Shown: in pieces, positions 56,647 to 64,000 of the stretch
Numbering within the stretch: the first letter of the stretch is position 1
Layout of the letters: each line of letters starts with the position of its first letter
Origin: Candidatus Burkholderia humilis
GTDB lineage: Bacteria; Pseudomonadota; Gammaproteobacteria; Burkholderiales; Burkholderiaceae
DNA: 64,000 bases
Assembly (NCBI GenBank): GCA_001184405.1
Contig: LFMX01000007.1
Location: 1 to 64,000 of the forward strand
Direction of reading: 5' to 3'
The notes under the pieces: model-generated
The model's database searches: none
What the model was told of the DNA's origin: nothing
What the model saw: only the letters and a program-made list of their open reading frames with translations
Position numbers and translations under genes: made by a program

Positions 56647-58073
56647 ATGAATGACATAGCAAGCGGCGCAACACTGGCCGATACCGAACGCATCGTCGCT
56701 GCGCTCGTTGAGCGTTCGCGCGCTGCACAACGCCGCTTCGAGCACGCAGGACAAGCGACGCTCGATACCGCCGCCGAGGCCGCTGCGTGGGCGATCATGG
56801 AGCCGCAGTGCAATCGTCTGCTCGCAGAACGTGCCGTGAGCGATACGGGCCTCGGCAACGCGGACGACAAGTTCCGCAAGAACTATCGCAAGACGCTCGG
56901 GCTTTTGCGCGATCTGCACGGCGTAGCGACGACGGGCGTGATCGCGCGGGACGAGGCGAACGGCATCGTCGAAATTGCGCGCGCGGTGGGCGTGGTGGTG
57001 GCGATCACGCCATCGACGAATCCGGCGGCGACGCCCGCCAACAAGATCATCAATGCGCTCAAGTGCGGCAACGCGGTGATCGTGGCGCCTTCGCCGAAGG
57101 GTTATCGTCGTGCGCGTTGCTGATCGAATTCATTCACGCAGAATTCGCCAAGGCCGGCCTCGATGCCGGTCTCGTGCAGATGTTGCCGCAGCCGATCAGC
57201 AAGGCCGCCACTGCCGCGTTGATGAAGCACGCGGATCTGGTCGTCACGACCGGCTCGCAGGCCAACGTGCGCATGGCGTACACGAGCGGCACGCCGGCCT
57301 TTGGCGTGGGCGCGGGCAATGTCGCATCGATCGTCACGGCGCGCGCGAATGTGGATGACGCGGCGCACAAGATCGCCGTGTCCAAGACCTTCGATAACGC
57401 GACGAGCTGTTCATCGGAGAACAGCGTGGTGATCGAAGACGCAATCTATCAAAGCATGCTCGATGCGTTGACGAAGCAGGGCGGCGTGCTGCTCGATGCC
57501 GCGCAGAAAGCGCGCTTGCAGGCGGCGATGTGGCATGACGGCAAGCTATCGGCGCGTTGCACGGCGCGCGCCGCTGCATTGATTACACGTGAAGCGGGTC
57601 TGGATGACATCGCCGCGCGCGAGCCGAAATTTCTGATGGTCGAAGAAAACGGATTCGGCGCCGATTATCCGTTCTCCGGCGAAAAGCTCGCGCCGGTGCT
57701 GACGATGTATCGCGCGCGCGATACGGCGCACGCCATCGAGATCGTGAAGGGCATCTACGCCTACATGGGCGCGGGGCATTCGGTCGGCGTGCACGGCGCG
57801 GACGATGCGCTCGCCGTCGCACTCGGCACGCACTTGCCGGTCGTGCGTGTGATCGTCGATCAGGCGCATTGTCTGGCGACCGGCGGCAACTTTGACACCG
57901 GCCTGCCGTTTTCACTTTCGATGGGTTGCGGCACGTGGGGCGGGAATAACTTTTCGGCCAATCTCGGCTATCGCCAATACCTGAACGTGACGCGCGTCGC
58001 GTATCCGATCGCCGAGCGCGTGCCGGAAGTCGATACGCTTTTAGGCGGCTATTTCCGGAGGTTCGGACGATGA
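56647..58073 (+). pseudogene. sauS: acylating sulfoacetaldehyde dehydrogenase-type enzyme, frameshifted
   Basis: SauS turns sulfoacetyl-CoA into sulfoacetaldehyde. ATG 56,647 opens 155 codons with VVVAITPSTNPAATPANKIINALKCGNAVIVAPSP, a CoA-acylating aldehyde dehydrogenase fold. The frame breaks near 57,104 and resumes with LIEFIHAEFAKAGLDAGLVQML, the catalytic Cys of FDNATSCSSENSVV, and GCGTWGGNNFSANLGYRQYLNVTRVAYPI. Only one lesion is seen. The identity as SauS rests on the sauT and sauU neighbours; relatives act on acetaldehyde or succinic semialdehyde. Confidence 0.83.
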
Positions 58074-59665
58074 GCGCGCTGGCCGATGTACCCGTTTCGT
58101 CGGATGTATCCACGTTGCGCGAGTTGATCGATGCGCGCGCCGATCGCGCGAGCACGACGCCGTTTCTGCTCTCCACGACGCAGCCCGACGCGCTGACCTT
58201 CGGCGCACTGCGCGATGACTGCCGCGCGTTCGAAGCGCGCTGCGCGGCGGCGGGTTTGCTTCCCGGCGATGTCGTGTCTGTTTTCATGGGCAACGGCATC
58301 CAGACTGCGCGCCTGTTGCTCGCGATCATGTACAGCGGCTTCGTTGCGCATCCGCTCAATTTGCTGAGTCAGCCGTCGCAGCGGCGCTACGTGATCGAGC
58401 ATTCGGATACGCGCGCGATCTTCGTCGCCGATGACACGTACGACGCGATTGCCGATGCCATCGACGAACTGCGTGCGGAAGGTATGTCGCGCGAGATTGC
58501 GATCGTGCGCACGTCACCGGATGCGCACGCGTTGCCCGATATGCCGGTGCTTCAGGCGCGCGGTTTATCCACGCACGACGATATCGTCGCGAGCCAATCC
58601 GGCTCGCTCGCTCCCGGCGATACCGCGCTTCTGATGTACACCTCCGGCACGATGGGCGCGCCCAAAGGCGTGCTGCTGAGCCACCGCAGTTTGCTTGCGA
58701 ATATGCGCAACATCACGGCGGAGCATCGGCTGTCGGACACGGATCGCGTGATGGTGTCCTTGCCGCTCTATCACATCAACGGGCTGGTCGTGGCGCTCTT
58801 GACGCCGCTTTATCACGGCGGCTCCGCGACGATGACGCCGCGCTTTTCCACGCGCACGTTCTGGCAGGAAGTCGCCGCGCACGACTGCACGTGGATCAAC
58901 GTGGTGCCGACCATCGTCGTGGATTTGCTCAACGGCGAAAGCGCGCGGGGCTGCGATCTGTCGGCAGTGAGGTTTTGCCGCAGCGCATCGGCGGCGCTTC
59001 CGGCGGATCATCATCGCGCGTTCGAGGCGCGCTTCGGTATCGGCATCATCGAAACGATGGGGATGATGGAAACCGCCGCACCTTCGTTTAGTAATCCATA
59101 TGAAATTGAAAAGCGGCGCGTAGGAAGCATTGGTGTGCCGTCGGGCGGTGCGGCGAAGATCGTCGATCTCGATGGAAAGGAATGCGCGCCGAACGAAACG
59201 GGCGAGCTCGTGCTGCGCGGCGAGCAACTGATGAGCGGCTATTACAAGCGGCCCGAGGAGACCCGCAACGCCTTTACATCCGATGGCTGGCTGCGTACCG
59301 GTGATCTGGGTTATCGCGATGAAGCCGGCTTTTTCTACATCAACGGACGCGCAAAGGAGTTGATCATCAAGGGCGGCGAGAACATCGCGCCGCGCGAGAT
59401 CGACGAGGCGCTGCTGCGTCATCTGGGCGTGCTCGAAGCGGCTGCGGTCGGCGTGCCCGATGCGGCTTACGGGCAGGACATCGTGGCGTTTATCGTGCCG
59501 AACGGCGGCGCGGCATCGCTTGATGTCGCGGATTTGCGTGCGCATTGTCTGCGCGAACTTGGCCGCTACAAGACGCCGCGTGAATTCCGTTTCACCGATG
59601 CGCTGCCGCGCGGTCCGTCCGGCAAGGTGCAGCGCCTGAAGCTCGTGAAAGCACCAAAAACATAA
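58070..59665 (+). CDS. sauT: AMP-forming acyl-CoA ligase, probable sulfoacetate-CoA ligase
   Basis: The 531-residue adenylating enzyme activates a carboxylate with ATP and CoA. The P-loop-like LLMYTSGTMGAPKGVLLSH, the ETMGMMETA A5 motif, SDGWLRTGDLGYRDEAGFFYINGRAKELIIKGGENIAPREID (A7-A8, shown as one run of adjoining motifs) and the catalytic Lys in GPSGKVQRLKL are present. It overlaps sauS by four bases. Context with an acylating aldehyde dehydrogenase and an MFS carrier points to sulfoacetate. It is intact. Confidence 0.85.
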   Translation: MSALADVPVSSDVSTLRELIDARADRASTTPFLLSTTQPDALTFGALRDDCRAFEARCAAAGLLPGDVVSVFMGNGIQTARLLLAIMYSGFVAHPLNLLSQPSQRRYVIEHSDTRAIFVADDTYDAIADAIDELRAEGMSREIAIVRTSPDAHALPDMPVLQARGLSTHDDIVASQSGSLAPGDTALLMYTSGTMGAPKGVLLSHRSLLANMRNITAEHRLSDTDRVMVSLPLYHINGLVVALLTPLYHGGSATMTPRFSTRTFWQEVAAHDCTWINVVPTIVVDLLNGESARGCDLSAVRFCRSASAALPADHHRAFEARFGIGIIETMGMMETAAPSFSNPYEIEKRRVGSIGVPSGGAAKIVDLDGKECAPNETGELVLRGEQLMSGYYKRPEETRNAFTSDGWLRTGDLGYRDEAGFFYINGRAKELIIKGGENIAPREIDEALLRHLGVLEAAAVGVPDAAYGQDIVAFIVPNGGAASLDVADLRAHCLRELGRYKTPREFRFTDALPRGPSGKVQRLKLVKAPKT

Positions 59666-59706
59666 AGATTACGAAGTATTCTAAATCAGATGGAGAAGGA
59701 GACAAC

Positions 59707-61025
59707 ATGAACCAGAAACGTCAGTACGTGAAGACGCGTCATATCATTCTCGCGGTCATGTGCGTGATGTACTTCATCTCGTACATCGATCGCGTGAATA
59801 TCGCCGTTGCAGGTCCGTTGATACGCGATGAAATGGGGCTCACGTCCATGCAGCTCGGGCTCGTGTTTTCCGCGTTCGCGTATCCGTTATGCGGTGATGC
59901 AGATCATCGGCGGATGGCTCGCGGACAAGTTCGGACCGAAGCTCGTGCTCACCGTGCTATCGCTGATCTGGGGCGCGGCCACGCTTGCGACGGGTTTTGC
60001 GGGCAGCATCATGGCGCTCGTGTTGTTGCGGTTGGCGTTGGGTATCGGCGAAGGCGGCGCGTTTCCGACCGCGACACGCGCGTTCACGTACTGGATGCCG
60101 GTGCACGAACGCGGCTTTGCACAGGGCATTACGCACAGTTTCGCGCGGCTCGGCGGCGCGGTCACGCCGCCGCTCGTGCTGGCGGTGGTCGCGGCCGCTG
60201 GCTGGCGCGAGCCATTCATTCTGCTCGGCGTCGCGAGCCTTGCGTGGACGGTGTTGTATCTGTGCGTCTTCACGAATTCACCCGATGAGAATCTCCGCAC
60301 CACGCCTGAGGAGACCGCGGAAATCGGCTATCGCGCGGGCGAGAAGGAGCGCGACGCCGTGGCGCAAGCTGATTCATCGCATGTGGCTGGTGACGTTCGT
60401 CGACTTTTGCTATGGCTGGCTGCTGTGGGTGTATCTGACGTGGCTGCCGTCGTATCTGAAGGAATCGCGCGGTTTCGATCTCAAGCATCTCGCGCTTTTC
60501 ACGGCGTTGCCGCTGCTCGCGGGCGTGATCGGCGATACGCTCGGCAGCGTGATTTCGGACCGCATCTACCGGCTCACGGGCCGCTTGCGTTTCGCACGGG
60601 TCAGCATTCTTGTCGTGGGCATGGGCGGATCACTCGCCTTCCTTCTGCCGATGGTCAACGCGCCCAGCCCCATCGCCGCTGTGTGGTTTTTGACGGCATC
60701 GTTCTTCTTTCTCGAGATCACGAATCCGGTGTTGTGGACGTTGCCGCTCGATATCGCGGGCAAGTATGCGGGCACGGCGGGCGGCATGATGAACACGGGG
60801 TTTGGGATTGCGGGGATGACGTCGCCGGTCGTGTTCGGCTATCTCATTCAGACGACGGGGAGCTATAACGTGCCGTTCACGATTTCGGCCGGGTTGCGCG
60901 CGGTCGGTGCGTTCGCGGCGCTTTTCATCGATACGAGCAAGACGGTGGAAGCGGATGAAGCGCGGGAGTTGGGGAATCGCGGGGAGCGTGGGGTGCCGGT
61001 GTTTGCGGGTGGGGCGGAAAGGTGA
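59707..61025 (+). pseudogene. sauU: MFS organic-anion transporter of the sulfoacetate operon, frameshifted
   Basis: ATG 59,707 follows AGAAGGAGACAAC. The anion:cation symporter signature YFISYIDRVNIAVAGP opens the protein. Frame changes near 59,890 (FAYPYAVMQIIGGWLADKFG) and near 60,365 (MWLVTFVDFCYGWLLWVYLTWLPSYL) must be joined to get twelve membrane segments. The C-terminus is a charged tail. It was probably the sulfoacetate importer. Confidence 0.86.
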
Positions 61026-61305
61026 GGTTGGCGGGGCCGGGGCCGATGGCGGTTCGGCCTTGGTTCGTTGTCTGCGGTTCCAATGCGGTCGTGGAGCGAA
61101 CCCTTGCAAAGAGGCCACTTTGCGTGCGGCCGCGAGAACACCTGAATAACCCCCGTCTGCCGGATCACGAGTGTGCGCGGCGTTGATCGAACATGTTCGC
61201 TTTTCGGGTATTTGACGTCTATAACGTTTCGTTAAGAGAGGGCGGGAGAAATGCATAACGCCGGAAGCGGTTGGGGCGTGAAACGATAGTCCTAAGGAGA
61301 AGAGT

Positions 61306-61440
61306 TTTGCACACCTCACATTCTGTTTGCTTCTGGACTGCCTACTTAGTTGTAGGACTTCTCTGCTCCTTGTTGTTTCAGTCGGCGACAGCGCAGCAAG
61401 CAGGTTCATTAAGCTCTGCAGCGATACGCTGCCGCGATCA
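61306..61440 (+). pseudogene. N-terminal stub of an exported protein
   Basis: TTG 61,306 follows AAGGAGAAGAG. VVGLLCSLLFQSATAQQAG is a signal peptide with a plausible cleavage site, and about 20 mature residues follow before the frame runs into the 3' end of the opposing egtB-like gene. The body of the gene is missing. No family can be named. Confidence 0.45.
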
Positions 61441-61442
61441 GA

Positions 61443-62738
61443 TCACACACCCTCACTCCCCACACACCGAAACCCCACATAAACATACTGATAATGCCCC
61501 TGAAACCAATTCCTGAAACTCGGCCTCAACATACAAGCTGCCGTTCTCGGTGAACCACCCTTGATAACAAAGTGCTTCCCATCAAAAAAATTAGCTGAAT
61601 AGCCGAGATAAAACGGAAACGCCTCAAACCCTTCCAACGGCCCAAAGGCCGTATAAGTCCACTCCCACCCATTCCCAAACTGCCCCTCCACACCGAACGC
61701 GCTGCGATTATCCGGATGCGCTTGCACCGGCGACGGATCCCATCGGCGGAAATCGAAGTTGCCTTCCGCGACATGCGGCACGCCCGTCGCGGCGCGTTGC
61801 CATTGCGCTTCGGTCGGCAACGCCTTGCCCGCCCAGCGCGCATAAGCGCTCGCTTCCGCATAACTCACATACGCGGGCCAATCGAGCGGCAAGTCGATTT
61901 CATTGAACATCGTGCGCAGTTTCCAGCCGCCTTCGCCGGGCACCCAGAACGCCGGATGCGCAATGCGTTCCGCTTCTTTCCACTGCCAATCCGTATTTGT
62001 CCAGAAATCGCGGTTCCAATAGCCGCCCGCATCGATGAAACGCAGGTAATCGCCGTTCGTCACCATATACCGGTCGATCTCGAACGCCGGCACATCCACG
62101 CGCATCTCGCCGTACTCGTTATCCCAGCCGAACACGCCGCTTTCGCGCGTGAGACCGAGCGTGACTTCGCCCGCCGGCACATGCATCGATTCATGCGCGA
62201 GCGTTTGTTCAGACGAATGTTGCGACGCTGCATCGGATGGAGAGATTTTTCTATCGACCGGCAATTGATGCAGCATGTACGCGAGCGTTTCCGCATGCAT
62301 CAGCCGATGTTCGATCGCCACCTCGAGCAACTGCGCGGACGATTCATCAGGAGAAACGGGATTCGCCGCGAGTTGGATCGGATCGAACGCGGCATCGATT
62401 TGCGAGCGCACCGCTTCCTTATACGCATGCACCTGATCAAGCGTCGGCCAGTCGGACGGCTGATCGGTGGGCAGACCGCCATCGACAGGATCGATACCGA
62501 ATGCGAAGAGCTGATCGTAAGCGTCGTTGGGACTGGGCAAATCGAACAGGCGCTTGTCGAAGAGATTGCGATCGAACGCTTCGAGATGCCCGATATAAAA
62601 CACGATGCGGTGACGTTCCGCAATCGGCCTGTCGTACAGGTGTTCCGGCTTGACGATGCCGAAGAGCTCGTCAGTGACGCGGTGCGCCTCGGCAAGGCGC
62701 TCCAGCAGCGGATGACGCAGGGAAGGCTCGCGATTCAT
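61443..62738 (-). CDS. egtB: EgtB/SenA-family sulfoxide or selenoxide synthase-type enzyme
   Basis: The 431-residue protein has an N-terminal DinB-like domain with the iron-binding HRLMHAETL (HxxxHxE) and a C-terminal formylglycine-generating-enzyme-type domain (VPAGEVTLG, FEIDRYMVTNGDYLRFI, LPTEAQWQRAA, GNGWEWTYT, RPSFRNWFQGHYQYVYVGFRC). EgtB joins ergothioneine precursors through oxygen; its relative SenA makes selenoneine in Burkholderiales, and the two are hard to tell apart by eye. No egtD or senB is in the window. ATG 62,738 is chosen on family length; 62,807 is also open. It is intact. Confidence 0.85.
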   Translation of the reverse strand: MNREPSLRHPLLERLAEAHRVTDELFGIVKPEHLYDRPIAERHRIVFYIGHLEAFDRNLFDKRLFDLPSPNDAYDQLFAFGIDPVDGGLPTDQPSDWPTLDQVHAYKEAVRSQIDAAFDPIQLAANPVSPDESSAQLLEVAIEHRLMHAETLAYMLHQLPVDRKISPSDAASQHSSEQTLAHESMHVPAGEVTLGLTRESGVFGWDNEYGEMRVDVPAFEIDRYMVTNGDYLRFIDAGGYWNRDFWTNTDWQWKEAERIAHPAFWVPGEGGWKLRTMFNEIDLPLDWPAYVSYAEASAYARWAGKALPTEAQWQRAATGVPHVAEGNFDFRRWDPSPVQAHPDNRSAFGVEGQFGNGWEWTYTAFGPLEGFEAFPFYLGYSANFFDGKHFVIKGGSPRTAACMLRPSFRNWFQGHYQYVYVGFRCVGSEGV

Positions 62739-62876
62739 GTCGCTTAATCTCCGTGACAGGCGTGGGACCGGACAAAAGAGACTAAACCGTAGCGAACGGT
62801 GTGCCAACCGAATTATCTCGCCGTTTTATTCCGGCCGGCGCAACAATCGTGAGCGATGCCGCGCCGGCCAAGGCGT

Positions 62877-63587
62877 TCAGACGCTGCGCAAGCCGTCGAA
62901 ATCGCAGATACGGATCGACTTGCCTTGCGCTTCGATCAGCCCGAGCTTGTCGAAGCACGACAGCGTGCGGCTGACGGTTTCGAGCGTCATGCCCAGATAA
63001 CTGCCGATATCGTCACGCGTCATGCGCAGCGTGAACTCCGCCGCCGCGTACCCGCGACGCGCGAGCCGCGCCGACAGATCGAGCAACATGCGCGCAACGC
63101 GTTCATCGGCGCGCAACAAGCCGAGCCGCACGATATGACTCGATTCGCGATTGATCGCCTGACTCATCATGCGGAACATGCGCTTTTGCAGCGCATCGGA
63201 TTCGCGGCACACGCGTTCGAACAACGCATACGGCACAACGCATACCGAACTGTCTTCGAGCGCCACGGCATCGCACTGATACTCGCCGTGCCCGATGCCG
63301 TCGAGCCCGAGCGCATCGCCCGCCAGCAACAGGCCGGTGATCTGCTCGCGGCCGCAATCGTGCGTGGCCACGGTCTTGATCGAGCCGGAACGCACCGCGT
63401 AAAGCGCGTTGAATTCATCGCCGGAACGGAACAGCGTGTCGCCGCGCTTGACGGGGCGCGTGATCGAAATCACGTGCTCGAGCTTGGCGACATCGTTCGC
63501 GCAAAGTCCTTCCGGAACGCAGAGATGACACATGGCGCAACTCGAACAATGGGCTCCTGTGCGCCGGATACGAGAAAGATCAGACAT
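62877..63587 (-). CDS. fnr: FNR-type oxygen-responsive regulator
   Basis: The 236-residue CRP/FNR protein carries CSSCAMCHLC near the N-terminus and CGREQ in the middle, which supply the four Cys ligands of the oxygen-labile [4Fe-4S] cluster. The cyclic-nucleotide-like barrel (GDTLFRSGDEFNALYAVRSGSIKTV) and the helix-turn-helix (MTRDDIGSYLGMTLETVSRTLS) are complete. ATG 63,587 follows AAAGG. It controls genes for low-oxygen growth and is intact. Confidence 0.94.
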   Translation of the reverse strand: MSDLSRIRRTGAHCSSCAMCHLCVPEGLCANDVAKLEHVISITRPVKRGDTLFRSGDEFNALYAVRSGSIKTVATHDCGREQITGLLLAGDALGLDGIGHGEYQCDAVALEDSSVCVVPYALFERVCRESDALQKRMFRMMSQAINRESSHIVRLGLLRADERVARMLLDLSARLARRGYAAAEFTLRMTRDDIGSYLGMTLETVSRTLSCFDKLGLIEAQGKSIRICDFDGLRSV

Positions 63588-63685
63588 GGCGAGCCTTTCT
63601 TTTGACCAATGACAAGGCATTGTCCCACAGCCAATCTTTCCGAAAGCGCGAGAAAATGCCGCGCCCTGCTGGCAGAAATGACGTG

Positions 63686-64000
63686 TTATGCGTCGTCAGG
63701 CGCGCTGGCGGCGGTCGGGATCAGCAGCACGGGAACGGTCGCTTGCCGCAGGCATCGTTCGGCGACGCTGCCGAGAATTAGCCGCTGAAAGCCCTTGCGT
63801 CCGTGCGTGCCCATGACGAGCAGATCGGCGTCGAAGTTCTTGGCGACGAGCGTGATGAGCGAAGCGACGTCATCGCTCGCGGTAGCTTCGACCGTGACGA
63901 CTTCGCCGGTGATGTCGCACGCCTTCATGGCGTCGGCGGCTTCCGTCGCGAGCGATGCGCCTTGCTGCATCAGGCTCGTGTGGAGCGTGGAGGGATCGTA
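63686..64000 (-). CDS. universal stress protein (UspA family), partial
   Basis: The gene runs off the right edge of the window, so the N-terminus is missing. The C-terminal part has DADLLVMGTHGRKGFQRLILGSVAERCLRQATVPVLLIP, in which GTHGRKGFxxxxxGSV is the ATP-binding G-2x-G-9x-G(S) motif. Such proteins often sit near FNR in Burkholderia and respond to oxygen limitation. Confidence 0.9.
   Translation of the reverse strand, partial: YDPSTLHTSLMQQGASLATEAADAMKACDITGEVVTVEATASDDVASLITLVAKNFDADLLVMGTHGRKGFQRLILGSVAERCLRQATVPVLLIPTAASAPDDA

Noticed and set aside
1-64000. Frameshifts as mere sequencing errors
   Set aside because: Deletions of 20-30 codons (IclR, SMP-30, pgpA), nonsense transitions and gene-gene junctions cannot be base-call slips, and many genes of 1-2.3 kb are error-free. 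Some single homopolymer indels could still be errors.
1-64000. tRNA, rRNA or riboswitch genes
   Set aside because: None recognised on either strand; no TTC-loop/acceptor pattern or conserved riboswitch core was found by eye.

Overview
The window is high-GC DNA from a member of the Burkholderiaceae, most like Paraburkholderia or Caballeronia. The evidence is the gene content: a PyrF-PncC-PgpA-ThiL-MaeB housekeeping block, AraFGH with De Ley-Doudoroff galactose genes, a sulfoacetate (sau) operon, and a large Burkholderia-type integrase. Its most striking property is decay. Roughly half of the recognisable genes carry frameshifts, C-to-T type nonsense codons or internal deletions, next to long intact genes (maeB, araFGH, parAB, repA, integrase, sauT). 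Reductive genome decay explains this better than poor sequence. It resembles what is described for host-restricted Burkholderia such as leaf-nodule symbionts, but that placement is inference.

Layout. 1-4.7 kb: broken iron-dependent alcohol dehydrogenase, urea transporter, class II aldolase and malate synthase G (glcB), then a gutted group II intron. 5.2-15.9 kb: a sugar operon with an IclR regulator (broken), dgoK, dgoA, a sugar dehydrogenase and araFGH (all intact), a long inverted repeat, then broken SDR, SMP-30 lactonase and aldose epimerase genes. 16-21.7 kb: pyrF, pncC, thiL and maeB intact, with pgpA broken. 21.8-26.6 kb: a broken SPINDLY-type TPR glycosyltransferase, a deleted trimeric autotransporter and a truncated TPR gene.

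27-38 kb is a lower-GC accessory island. It holds broken luxI and luxR genes, two radical SAM genes, a dapF-like gene split in two, and pgeF-like and murE-like genes. Undoing one inversion of about 2.8 kb (about 28,985-31,765) on paper rebuilds the dapF gene. It also gives a single operon, radical SAM - radical SAM - dapF - pgeF - murE, divergent from luxR/luxI. I read this as the wreck of a quorum-regulated pathway built from peptidoglycan-precursor-type enzymes; I do not recognise it as a described system. Around it lie fragments of an Fe(II)/2-oxoglutarate oxygenase, LysR, VOC and chemotaxis genes, IS remnants, and two toxin-antitoxin modules in which only the antitoxin is intact.

39.5-51.8 kb carries a tyrosine recombinase with a perfect palindrome upstream and a complete plasmid-type replicon: parB, parA, an iteron array of 22-bp period with a perfect DnaA box, and a Rep_3-type repA. 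An IS607-like tnpB element sits between iterons and repA. This replicon in chromosomal-looking DNA suggests replicon fusion or integration. Pieces of one group II intron family lie at 4.7 kb and, inverted and duplicated, at 51.5-51.8 kb.

51.8-64 kb returns to chromosome-like genes: an intron-cut sodium:solute symporter with its DUF3311 partner, an FAD oxidoreductase, a SnoaL-like protein, an amino-acid permease and an IclR gene fused tail to tail by a deletion, sauS-sauT-sauU (S and U broken), egtB, an FNR-type regulator and a universal stress protein cut by the window edge.
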